DNA from: Fragilariopsis cylindrus CCMP1102
Taxonomy: Eukaryota; Bacillariophyta; Bacillariophyceae; Bacillariales; Bacillariaceae
Direction of reading: 5' to 3'
NCBI GenBank assembly: GCA_900095095.1
Contig: FMBT01000151.1
Span: 1-64,000, forward strand
Length of the DNA: 64,000 nucleotides
The notes under the pieces are model-generated. The model had not been told where the DNA came from. It saw nothing but the letters and a program-made list of their open reading frames with translations, and did no database searches. Below are positions 1 to 11,090 of this stretch, piece after piece. A program made the translations under genes and the position numbers. Numbering within the stretch: the stretch's first letter is position 1; the number at the start of each line of letters is the position of its first letter.

Positions 1-519
1 AGTGGGAAGACGATGGAGTTTGAAAGAGTTGGGTCCGTAACGGTGTGTGGTATTACTCTCTAAATCCTTAGGCAAATTGATAATATTGATGGCCTCGAAG
101 GGACATTTTTTGACGCAAATACCGCATCCTATATAAAAGAGAAAGTTTAATGGTGTGAAATGGGGGAAAGAAAATATACAGCTGAAACAGTGAGATAATT
201 ATTCCATACAAATAATCATTACCGTACTTCTACAACAATTCGTATTTTACTGTACTACTTGTACAGTGAATTGAAATGATGAATGGATCATAATCACCAT
301 GCACGCACGTACCGATACATAGAGGTTCCGCGATGAATGCCAATTTGCTTTTAGGTCCAACTTCGATACAAAGTTTTCCCAATTGACAACAGGACATGAT
401 TTTTTACACTCTTGATTACATTTCTTAGGTTTGCATTTTTGAGAGTTCACAATGGCGATACGTGTCAATGCGCCATCTCCTTTATCTTTACTGACGGAAC
501 TCTTCTTCTTTGGTGGCAT
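1..519 (-). CDS. ABCE1: ABCE1/RLI1 ribosome-recycling ATPase, N-terminal part (gene continues off the left edge)
   Basis: ABCE1 splits post-termination and stalled ribosomes in the cytosol and has N-terminal iron-sulfur clusters followed by two ABC ATPase domains. Only the ferredoxin-like part is in the window. Exon 1 (519-313) starts with a basic, Ser-rich tail and then reads [17 protein letters not shown] and KSCPVV. Exon 2 (128-1) reads [15 protein letters not shown] and then [15 protein letters not shown], which leads into NBD1. These are the family's cysteine-rich cluster motifs. The intron is 312-129 (GTACGT...TATAG) and joins LCIG to CGIC. After CPVV at about 382 the frame breaks: the conserved LGKLCIEV segment is present but one base out of phase, as if one base were missing. 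In such an essential gene I read this as a sequence error. It is transcribed away from the VTT gene at 988. Confidence 0.93.
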
Positions 520-987
520 ATTGATTTGATGCTATTCTATTCTATTCGACTCGTTTCGTTCTTTGTTGTCTTTTCGTCAAAATTCTCTTCAGGACTATTG
601 CTATCCCTTTTCCATTTGATGGTGTATGAGGGCAACCAACTAACGTTAGGTAACAAGAATACAAGAACAACTTGTAATTTAGAACTTCATTTTCGCCTAC
701 CTAGCTACCGCACTTCCATGTGTACAAAACATGCCACACAAAAATCTAACGCGAATCAATTGAGAGGAGGGTGGGTGGGGGTGGCCCGTCTGTCCTTATG
801 TCAACCATTAATTACGTCAATACCCGCGGGATTAAAAGATACGAATTATTTATGTGAATATTCGTGAAGATAGACGTATTATGAATTACAAGAAGGAGTA
901 GCGCAAGCAGCAATTAAAAGAAAAAAGAATAAAGAATACAGTACAAGAATATACAATATTATATTATGGTATTTCCTTGCCGTAACT
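520..987. other. Divergent intergenic spacer between ABCE1 and the VTT gene
   Basis: This 468-bp spacer must contain both promoters. It is AT-rich towards the right end, with short A-rich runs before 988. A long open frame at 412-867 overlaps the ABCE1 exon on the other strand and looks like a shadow. No TATA box or repeat stands out. Confidence 0.5.
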
Positions 988-2556
988 ATGATTTCTGCTT
1001 CGTCAAGTGATCAACTCTCACCGACAACAAGAATTACCGACTCAACGGCTAACGAGGAGGACGATGATGATGTTGACACTGAAGATCCTCATTGTGCATA
1101 CCTGTAAATCCTAATATCGAAAGACAACATGACAGCGAACAAATTCGGCAGCAGCAGCAGCAGCAGCAACACCAGCATCCCATGCGGAGTTATCCATGTA
1201 GACATATTCTACGGTGGTTGATTGCCATCGGGTTAATGTCGTGTATAATATACGTTGTAATTGATTTCTGTGGAAATCGAACGATTGAATCAAAACTATC
1301 AATGTTCTTAGAATGGGTTCATCGAAATCCTTATAAAGGAATTTTTGCTATAACGTTGTGTTACATAGTCGCAACGATACTTTTTGTTCCTGGTTCTATT
1401 CTAACTTTAGGAGCCGGATATGCCATAGGATCGGCCATTGAAAACACGTTCGGCGGCGTCCTCCTCGCAACAGCTGTAAGTACTGTAATGAAACCCGTAT
1501 GATTGTCTTCTTCTAAACGATAACAATCAGTTAATCCCTGCTACGGTTACAGTATCTATAACTTAACAACATATTGTACAACAATTTGATTTCCCTTGCC
1601 TTGTGGAATATTTATCTACAGTCAGTGTTTATAGGAGCTTCGATTGGTTCGATCTGTTCATTTCTATTGGGTAGATATCTATTTCGTGATTGCGTATTGC
1701 AGCTCGCATTTTCCTATCCGATCTTCCAAGCAATTGAACGGTAAGAAATATTCAAGCCATAATGATACTCGATAGTGGTAGCTTACATATTTAGATTTTG
1801 TATTTTGTATTTTCTTTCAGAATGTATCTGACGGTTCAGTATTTCCTTTCATTTCTGTATCCATATATATATCTTCTAATCAACATTTATTTGCTGATTC
1901 GATTCAAAGAGCCCTTGAAGAAAATGGCCTCAAGATCATGATTCTCTTGCGGCTCAGTCCTCTCATTCCATTCAACGCCTTGGACTACATAAGTGGAGTG
2001 ACAAGTATCTCCTTAAGAGATTATACTGTAGCTTTAGTGGCTCTTTTGCCAGGGCACTTCTATTATGTTTTGTTGGTGCCAGTGCCTCTAGCCTGTCCGA
2101 CGCAACGACTACTTCGACCGGTAAGACGGTCAAGATATTCACCATAGTCTCAGGTATACTATTTGGAGGGTGCGGAGTTTGGATGGCATCGTATTATTCC
2201 AAACAAGAGCTAGATCTGGTAAGTTTACCATTCCTTCCAATTTAAACCGACTGTAAAACTTAATTACGGCATGAGCGACCAAATAATAATTAAATGCTTC
2301 AATGTATGTGTGTGTGCTAAATTGAATACAGGAATACATGTGTCCTCAATGTTATATTTTCAAACCTTCATTCATCTCTATACTTTATGCGATGCGATGC
2401 ATCATTTTTCAACAGATTTTAACAGCTCAATCTGAAATTTATTCTAACATGGATGATGCTGATGCCGATGATAATTACAGTGAAGAGCTACCTTTAACCA
2501 ACGGAGTCATTTCGCACGATGCTGAAGAAAGCATTGAAATCAATCAAGTCGTGTAA
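988..2556 (+). CDS. VTT-domain (TVP38/TMEM64, SNARE-associated Golgi family) membrane protein
   Basis: Members of this family are multi-pass Golgi or ER membrane proteins, some with lipid scramblase activity. The reading is: acidic and Gln-rich N-terminus, a TM near IAIGLMSCIIYVVI, the VTT core with LFVPGSILTLGAGYAIG, then RLSPLIPFNALDYISG, then FVGASASSLSD and a last TM, ending in an acidic cytosolic-type tail. Introns are 1476-1621, 1741-1909 and 2219-2415, all GT-AG with correct phase. Two irregularities exist. The ATG at 988 is one frame away from the core; either an 80-bp intron at 1072-1151 or a one-base deletion joins them (otherwise the first in-frame ATG is 1182). At about 2055, between LLPG and FVGASASS, the frame shifts and one added base restores it. 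The family call is firm; the substrate is unknown. Confidence 0.82.
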
Positions 2557-3203
2557 AAATTATAGTGCCGAGACTCTCGTAACATGACAATAGCTATATA
2601 ATAATAAATATAGGGATAGGTGTCGTTATGTATATATATTATTAACCAGTTGGCGTTAGTATACATCATATATGTACTTATATGCAAGTAAGCAGTATGA
2701 AGATAGATCATGTGTTACTTGATGCAACGAGGTGTTTACACTCAGAAATTAAGAATCTAAGTTACAGTAGTAATAGAAAGTTTTTGCTCGAACAAATATA
2801 CAGATATAATTAATTAATATTCTAATAGTAACAATAAATAAACGAGAAGAAAGAAAAGAAGACTTTCCTGTTTTCATTCTCTGTCTCTCCTCAGTAAAAA
2901 CGCTCGAAAATATAAAGTTGTTTTTTCATACCAAACAACAACCATAATATTTTGATGTATTAAGCCGCATTAAGCCGCGAACAAACGACGGTACCTAACA
3001 ATCCGCTCCACTTTGCGACCAAGTAGTAAGTATATCAAATCTCCGCCATCAACTTCATCGCCATTCTCAAACTCATCATCGTCAAATCATCCTGTCTGGC
3101 ACTGCTGCATTTTGTTCGTAAAGTATGACAAGTCACCGTTATTTCAAATTGAATAAAAAGTCGGAAATTGTGATTTTATGATTGCGCGTGCTGTGTGATG
3201 TGA
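2557..3203. other. Convergent 3' spacer
   Basis: A gene-free stretch between two genes that end towards each other. It is AT-rich, with AATAAATA-type sequence near 2590 and 2833 that could serve as polyadenylation signals on the + strand. I see no further gene or repeat. Confidence 0.5.
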
Positions 3204-4624
3204 TTAGGTGAAAACACCTTCTGACTTCCCTGATGATCCTCTACTTTTACTTTTTGATCTACTTTTACTTTTCGATCGTGATGATGATTTTCTTGTTGCT
3301 GAATCACGTCCTTTATCTCTTTTTGCTTTTTTAGCCTGACGATATTTTCTCATCATCATTGCTCTACGTCGTCTTCGATTTGTAAATAGGATACCAGTAA
3401 ACATGATGAATGATGCTAGTAAGAAACCACCACCAACAACATACTTTAATTTTGTTACCCATGAATGGTATCCACCATTCATACCTGAACTCCATGATTT
3501 AGGAACACCAGATGCACTTGATACACCATTACTACGTTTATTAAAGTTATTATCATCAGTACAAAGTTGGAAGTCGTACGATGTACATGGTGTGGAATAA
3601 TAGATTAGACTTGCAATTAATGAACCTTGATTGCCATCTTCATCTCCACCACCACCATTATTGTTGCCTGATGAGGTTCCGGTACATTGCATGTAATTGC
3701 CCATCATATTATTGATTCCATTTAATGTATCGTATGTTGTACCTGTACGGGACATACAGTATTGATCATTGTAATAACTAAGAGTAAAAGCACCCTCTGA
3801 ACAATCTACACCGACATAACCATTATCACCACCATAACATTCAGGTAGTTCATCATATCCGTAACCATCATCACCACTATTAAAGTTTTGATCGTAACTT
3901 TCTAGATTGTATAGAAATTCGGAAACACCCGTGGTTGTCATAAACTAAAAGAGTAGAGTATAGTAGAATAATAGTATAACATGTATTATGTGAGAAAACT
4001 GAATTGAAATTGAAACTGAAACCAATTTACAAAGAAGAAGAACACAAAGACACAAACAAGAACAAAATATAGGAATAAACTCACCGAACCAACAAATGTA
4101 TTTGTACCACAGGATGAACTACCAGAATCGGATGCATAAACCGAATATGCAACCTGTGGTCGACGACAATTCGCCATCATATACCAATTGTATGTACCAT
4201 CTTCTGATTCATCTTCTAAGCAACCAGCCTCTTCGGAATCATATACCATCCCCCAAACACATCCAAGTACCTCAAATGATAATGTACTACCATCGTACAA
4301 CCAATCACGTGTATATCCATTACCATAAATAGAATAACTATCTTCATAATTAGTATTACCACTATTCCCCCAAGCTTGAACTTGGAGTATACTACTACTG
4401 TTCAGTAATAATAACTGAGAACAAACTAATACTTGGAATATAATATTTTTCATCAGTGACGATGATGACGATGACGATGACGAGGAGGGTAGTAGCATCG
4501 CTATTCTTTCCTTCCTTTTCCTATTATTTGTTTGTTGTGTATTTTTTCTGTTACTGTTACTGCTACTTTTGTCGTTGTCTTTATTATCGATCATTATTTC
4601 ATTCTCCTCTACCAAGGGTATCAT
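3204..4624 (-). CDS. Cysteine-rich type I membrane protein, unknown function
   Basis: I do not recognise a named family. Two exons, 4624-4085 and 3944-3204, are joined by a 140-bp GT-AG intron (4084-3945) in phase 0, giving about 426 aa. The N-terminus is polar and Ser-rich; a typical signal peptide starts only at the internal Met at 4453 ([18 protein letters not shown]...), so the true start may be there. The ectodomain is rich in Gly, Asn, Tyr and paired Cys (for example [32 protein letters not shown]). One TM ([20 protein letters not shown]) is followed by an Arg run and a 50-residue tail of Arg/Lys/Ser repeats ([13 protein letters not shown]). This suggests a surface or endomembrane protein with a basic cytosolic tail. 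The architecture resembles the unrelated gene at 34308. Confidence 0.75.
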
Positions 4625-6397
4625 CGTGTATAAATATCGTGTATGTATCGTATCAATCGTTTCAAATAATCGGTAGGTATGAATAAGTATCTTTTTCTTT
4701 CTTTCTTTCTTTTCGGGTCAACGAATAAATACTATCATCAACTGGTCTATCTTCCTGCCTAGTATGTTGTGGGTTTGGTTTGTTTGTTTTGGGTTGTTGA
4801 TGTTGATTTGCACTTGTGTTAATAAAAGTCCTATCTCCTCATCGATAACAACAACAATACTCAATAGCGAATAATAGATGATACGGTAGATGCTGATAAG
4901 ATAAAATGTCGAAAACGGTTAGATTATTGTCTTTTTCTTTACGTTCATGCACGTGCCAAAGTTTTACAATGGACGAGACCTGCCAATCCATAGTACTAGA
5001 AGTCGTCACATACAAATTGTTTACCTGTGCAAGGCTGTTCGGCTTGTGGCTGACTTGCGCGTCCATAAATAATACTGGTACTCATTGGTGCGTAATACAA
5101 ACGCCTTATTGGCGATCATAACGGATTTATCGAGCATACAAAACTTGAGTATTGCTGTTTTTGTATAAAATTGTACGGTACGTGTCGTATTATATGGCAC
5201 TAAAATAATACATTCGATACAAAAATCGCTCTTGAGCATCCGTACGAAGAACAGAAGAACATTACTCTCAGTGGTCGAATGAGTCGAATATCGAGGACAG
5301 AAAAATCAAACCTACTAGCGTAGCACTACTCCAAGTACGGTAGTAATAAACAGAGTAGTACTAGCAGTAGTACTTTTGTTATTAGACAGCAGGAAGCATC
5401 ATCATCAATCCGGCAGTGGATAGTAGGTTTTGATTTTTTCTACATACATATGGGAAAATCACATTATTTTTAATATACAGTAAAGTGGTGTTTAGCTTGT
5501 GGTGTTAGGTAGAAGTGGTACACTCTAGGTACAGTTAAATTTTTCACTAAATTTGGATTTTATGCTCAGTGTAGTGCATTCTCTATTAGTAGTCAGACCA
5601 ACACTTCCAATGCAACAGAACTGGGAACATTGTCTGACAGAAACTTGGTTACAAATAGGCACAGTAAAAATAACTTAGTGATGTGTGTGTGTGTGTGTGT
5701 GTAGTGTGTGTGTGTGTGTGTGATTGAAGCTTACTATCCATGACACAACACTTACCACAAAACCTCACAATGGGACTCACTATTCAATCCCTAAGAGCAA
5801 GTTTCTCTTTAGTTACTATACAACAACTGCAGTACAAATAAATGATATGATGATTATTCATTGTCTTTGTCATGAATTTATTTCTCTACTTCTTTGCGGT
5901 ACTCCGTAGAAGACTAGAGGATGATTCTATCGTGATAGAGCGGCATAAATGAAAGAAACAGCGAGTGCGGAAACAATGTCAATGAATTTATTTGTTGTGA
6001 ATCATGATAGTCTTTTACTGGACGTATTTAACAGTATTCTCCACGACTACCTGTGGGAAAATTCTAACGGGCGTTTGGGCAGTTCAACTGCTCTAAAATA
6101 CAAAATTATATATGCCCAAAAAAATTACTTAAAGGGTATGACAAATCTACTTAGCGAATTGATTGTGTGCTATTTCTCGCTGTTTCCTATTTATCCTTCC
6201 TCTATCGCTCACAAAATTAAAGAGAAGGTTGAACACGTTCCAGTACGCATTTAGAAAGCGTTCTCGTACAAACTCAGTATTTTCACTCTTCAACAACCGG
6301 TTGTGATCAGCTCATATCCGTACATCAGCTCGTCTCTCGGAACCTTCTGTTACCAAAGCTTAATCTGTTACTTCAGCTACTAAGTTAAATATCGACG
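4625..6397. other. Long intergenic region between divergent genes
   Basis: About 1.8 kb with no supported gene. It contains short open frames on both strands (for example 5949-6254) with no recognisable motif or neighbouring exon support, and a TG microsatellite at 5681-5722. Promoters of the genes at 4624 (-) and 6398 (+) must lie here. Confidence 0.45.
5681..5722. repeat. TG dinucleotide microsatellite
   Basis: A run of TG interrupted once by TAG. It lies in the divergent spacer, 676 bp upstream of the fasciclin-LRR gene. Confidence 0.95.
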
Positions 6398-8690
6398 ATG
6401 AAGTTACTGTTCACAGTGACATTCCTTGCCTCTTTGGCATTTGGTTCTGCTTCTAATTCGAAACTAGGGAAGAATAATCATGCCTCGAATCGCGACGATG
6501 AGGACTTTGAATACTGGAGAAATTTGGTCGATACAGTTGGTAGTTTGACAACAAATGCACCCACTAAATCGCCTGTTGACAGTCCTACACCACCACCTGT
6601 TACTGATCCTACTTCTGCACCAGTTGCTACTACTCTTGCACCATCTGCACCATCGACAGAGGTTTGCAAACCAATTGGTACGTGCTACTACAATGCAAGA
6701 TACAAAATTTCCACCACACCAATCAAAATTGGAATTGAGGGTTGTGTTATGTTTCTTTCTTTCTTGAAGTTGAGTTATCCCTTCTGTATCTTACGCCTTT
6801 ATATATCATTCCTCATTTAACCTTCATTTTTTCTATACTTTAGCCGAGGTTCTCTGTACCACACCAGAATTTGCAACACTTTGTTCGCTGGTGACTGCAG
6901 CTGGTCTTACCGATATCCTTACCACCGACACTTTGACTCTCTTCGCTCCAACTGTTGCAGCATTTGAAGAGCTACCCGAAGAACTTGTTGCTGCTGCACT
7001 TGCGGACACAGATCTCCTCACATTCATCCTCTTGGGACATGCTGTTGCACGTCAGGAAATTCTTACCAAAGACTTAATATGCGATGGTGGGCCGATCGAT
7101 GCTTTAAATATGGCAAACGAAGAAGAAACAACAATTACATGCACCTCCTCCATCGATAGTGACGGCAATACTGAATCTAACACATTTATTGCTGGAGGTG
7201 GAAATTTAGAGATACTCCCGCGAATTATTGGACCGGATGGTTTGGCCTGTAACGGTATTGTCCATGCCATTGATTATGTGATTCTTCCAGCACCTGCAGT
7301 CACAGATGCACCTGTAGCTGCACCTGTGGCCGACCCAACATCTGCACCAGTTGCACCTGTTGCCGACCCGACACTTGCTCCAGTTGTTGATCCTACATCT
7401 GCACCGGTAGCACCTGTTGCCGATCCAACACCTGCTCCTGTGGCACCAACCGCAGCACCTGTCGTACCAACTGCAGCACCTATAGCACCTACCGAAGCTC
7501 CCACTTCTGGAACCTCGGGAATTGAAGCAAGACTTGCTCCATTCACGCTTAATGGCGGAGCTGAATTTGCAGACACTAGCAGTTACCAGTACCAAGCTCT
7601 CAAGCAAACTGAACTTCAAGTCGGCGTTGAAGACTTTAGTGACGCTAAGTTAACACAATATTATGCACTATACTGCATTTATTTCGCAACAAACGGAGTC
7701 CCAAATCAAATCACAGATGCTGATCCTCGATTTGTAGGTATCCCCTTTCCATCCTGGTTGCAGAACGGTGGATGGGACGCAACAGACGTTGATCCATGTA
7801 GCTTTTACGGTATCATTTGCGATTCTGAGTCAAGAGTCAGCACAATTGATCTCTTTGAGAACTTGTTGACTGGAGCGTTTCCTCCAGAAATTAAGATACT
7901 ATCTCTTGATGGTCCCGATTCAACAGGGGCAGGAAACTTATTCCGTATCGATGTATTCCGAAACGAATTTCTTTATAACAATGCCGATAGCTCCTGGATG
8001 ACGGACCTTGGGTCTAACATGACTACTATCATCGCTGAGGAAACTGCCTTTGCTGGTGATATCCCTCGCCTTCCTGATTCCCTCGTGAACTTCGATATTT
8101 CTTTCGCGTATTACACGGGAGGTCTCTTAGATGCAAATTTTGAGGGACTTGATAAGCTAAGCTTTGTTGATCTTGATGGAAACGCTTTCAACAGTACTAT
8201 CCCAGCTGTCTTTGGTAGACTTCCCAGTCTTGAATTTCTTTACCTCTCTGATTCTTTCCTCTCGGGGGATCTTTCATACATGGACGGAATGAGTTCTATT
8301 CGTGAGCATTGGATAGACACAAATCCAGGCCTCAAAGGTCCAATTTTCGATTTCATTGGAGGTCTCAGCACCTTGGAATCTTGGTCTATGACTTTCAACT
8401 CTGTCACTGGAACCCTTCCTTCAACACTTGGAAACCTCCAAAACATGCAGCAAATGTGGCTGTACTCCAATTTGCTGACAGGAACAATCCCATCTGAGCT
8501 TGGAAATCTTAGCAGCATGAAAATTCTTCAGCTTGAAGGCAATAGTTTCGTAGGAAGTATGCCGGATGAAGTATGCGCAAACACAGCGTTCCCAACCCAG
8601 GTCATCGAAACTTTGGGTGCGGACTGCGACGATGAGGGCTTTGTGCAAACTTGTGAGACGTGCTGTAGTGTATTAGAATGCACATCCTAA
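6398..8690 (+). CDS. Secreted fasciclin (FAS1)-LRR protein
   Basis: A 708-aa predicted secreted protein, two exons (6398-6677, 6844-8690) around a 166-bp GT-AG intron. Order of parts: signal peptide (about residues 1-19, MKLLFTVTFLASLAFGSA), a Pro/Thr/Ala linker with TDPTSAPV-type units, one fasciclin domain (about 92-245; EVLCTTPEFATLCSLVTAAGL, LTLFAPTVAAFEELP, GIVHAIDYVILP), a second APVADPT/APTA linker (about 250-310), then a plant-type LRR block. The LRR block has a cap-like segment (WDATDVDPCSFYGIIC) and repeats such as LQNMQQMWLYSNLLTGTIP, ending in a Cys-rich tail (CETCCSVLEC). FAS1 domains are known adhesion modules and extracellular LRRs bind ligands; a cell-surface adhesion or frustule-matrix role is inference. 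No TM or GPI signal is evident. Confidence 0.88.
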
Positions 8691-9267
8691 ACTATTATCT
8701 TAAAATAGGAGGACGCGGATACACCACACCACACACCAAACCAAACAATCACAAAACAAATGGACGGGAATCAGATACATCCCTACTAGAATATTTGTAT
8801 ACATCCGTCATTTGTGAGAGAGATACACCCGTAATTATTTTCATAACATATCCCATACCTATTTTGGGATTTATCTGTTTAATTGAGAAAGAAGAGAATG
8901 CAACTGTGACATTCATTCAATTCAAAAAGTATTGCAAATGTAAGCAAATTAAAAAGTAAAAAAAGATGATATTATCTTGTTTCTAGTTTTACCTTTAGCT
9001 ATTGTACCTATCTGAATAGATCTACTGAAATGCTCTACTTTCAATAGCTTCGTCTACAATACGTCCGAGAGCCGAGGAGCAAATGTAATTAAATTTTAAA
9101 AAATTACATCGTCCGTCCTTCGTTCGTTCACCTTTGGCCGAAATTCTCATTTCAATTGACATTACATTACAATTAAATGTTGGAAGTCGTTTTTCATTCG
9201 ATCATTTACTTCCCATCACTACATCACCAATTAAAACTGGCAATACTGTTAGTTACCTTGCAACATC
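8691..9267. other. Intergenic spacer
   Basis: 577 bp between two + strand genes; AT-rich, no open frame with recognisable motifs, no repeat beyond short CGTCCGTCCTTCGTTCGTTC runs near 9110. Confidence 0.5.
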
Positions 9268-10079
9268 ATGGAAGAAGAAATAGGAAAGGAACAGACCGAA
9301 TACGACAATGAAAAAGATTACCGTACATCTGACGAGTCTTCCATCGATATCTTTGATATGGAAGATATAATGGAATCTATGGTTAAAATTTCTTTCTGTG
9401 GTTTGGGAGGTACTGTGATCGGATTAAGTCTTGAGAAACGATTGGAATCAATGAAACTTACAACGGCGGAGGGTATAGCGGCAGCCGCAAGAAGGAAACG
9501 TGGTGGGATGAGAACTGCTCATCAGTCAAATTTAGTCACTGCATGGGCGTTATCTTGTATCGCTTTCTCATCCATAATTGAGGTAAGAACTTTTTCATCG
9601 GCTTTGTGTGCTTTGTGCTACTTCTTCTTCTTATTGCCGTAAAGAATATCCATCGTTCTTCTTATGCTGTTTGTAACATTCTCATCTTTTCTTTCTTCGA
9701 CATTGGTTGATTCAATTCCTGGGATTTCGGATGCTTCGTTTAGATATCGAGACTAACATCACCATCAACTTGGATCTTAAACCAAGCGGATGCCATGAAC
9801 GGTACAACATCATACAGTACTATCGGCGGCGATTTTAAAACCACGAAATCCCCTGTTATTACTGTTGCTGATCATTCAATTGGAGGAGCTATAGCCGGCG
9901 TAACTTGTTCATTTGGTCGGAGGATGTACTCCAAAAATTTGACCGTTGTGAAACTAGGTAGATCTCGAACGATCTCCGGATTTCTATCAGGACTTGCTCT
10001 TGGTATTGCAGCAGGAACCGCCCAAGCAGCAATCGACTATGGAACGACAATGTTACAAACATCTAATGACTCGGAATGA
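9268..10079 (+). CDS. Tim17/Tim22/Tim23-family-like membrane protein
   Basis: A 216-aa protein from two exons (9268-9582, 9744-10079) with a 161-bp phase-0 intron. An acidic N-terminal third precedes four short glycine-rich hydrophobic segments: SMVKISFCGLGGTVIGLSLEKR, TAWALSCIAFSSIIE, HSIGGAIAGVTCSFGRRM and GFLSGLALGIAAGTAQAAIDYG. The pattern of paired small-residue (G/A) hydrophobic helices each followed by basic residues is that of the Tim17/22/23/PMP24 superfamily, whose members are translocase or assembly proteins of the mitochondrial inner membrane and relatives in other organelles. I cannot assign it to a particular subunit. No cleavable presequence is visible, as is usual for the family. 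Confidence 0.62.
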
Positions 10080-11090
10080 TTTTTACTGACATTAGTCCGT
10101 CATTTTTTGATGTATTTACACAATGCACAGTATACTAAGTAAAGTCTACGATTCATTCGATTCATCGACGCACTTCATTTGTCAGAGTTGTTGTCCACTT
10201 TTTTACACTGTCGATATTGTATTGGACAATCCTCGTGATAGAAAAATTTGATCTCCTCTCGAGTTGAATGATACAGTAGAGATGGCAACCATGCCGACTC
10301 AAATATTATTTACAGTAGCCAGCTGGAATCGACAATACAAAGCAACGGGCTTATTATACATACATACATGCATACATATATACATACATATATGTATGAA
10401 GACTACTTGACAAAATATACCACATAAAAGAAGTAGATGCAGCAGCTTTAGTAAATTATAGATAGCGAATCTCGAACACGTATACATCCCACGAAATTGT
10501 GTTGCTGCAAGTCACTACTGTCTATAAAAAAATATCACTACTAAGGAACTGGTTTGCTTTGTTCTATTATTCCTACTATCTATCTGTTAGTACGAACTGG
10601 TGCTTATTTTTTGACTTGGACATCTTGCAGTTCGACTACCCAGCAACTTTTCATACATTGTAGGACCGACTAACCGAACTCATCATTCTACTGAAATTAG
10701 TTCATCTAATCTCTAGCAGTACTATTTTCACTGTTTTGGAGATGTAATTGTTAATTCTTCATGCAAATATCTACCTTATTCATACAAGCTTATTACAAGC
10801 TTATTTAAATAGGAGATAAAGTATCAACAGAAAGAAGCAGTACTATATATTGTAGGATGTCACCACCTACTACTAACTAACGTTAGAGCTACCGTTCAAT
10901 TGGCAGATAAGAATTCGTGACTTAGCTCGTGACTAAATTGAAAAGAATTCTTTGTACACAAAATATGAAAACAAATTCGAGACTCGCGACTTCTTACAAA
11001 CCAACGATAAACGATGATAGTACCGGTAACAACACAAAATGAAACCATTCCGATGATAAGCCGCAGTAGTAAAATACAGTACATAAAATC
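10080..11090. other. Intergenic spacer with short TACA repeats
   Basis: About 1 kb without a supported gene. An imperfect TACA/TATG run lies at 10354-10398. Open frames on the minus strand at 10896-11334 are antisense shadows of the next gene's repetitive N-terminus. Confidence 0.45.

Noticed and set aside
412-867. Open frame on the + strand, 151 codons
   Set aside because: It overlaps ABCE1 exon 1 in antisense and has no recognisable content; treated as a shadow.
5949-6254. 101-codon open frame in the spacer before the fasciclin gene
   Set aside because: Composition is AT-driven, there is no motif or splice partner, and nothing links it to a neighbour.
7206-7619. Cys/Arg-rich 137-codon minus-strand frame
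   Set aside because: Pure antisense of the APVADPT linker of the fasciclin-LRR gene.
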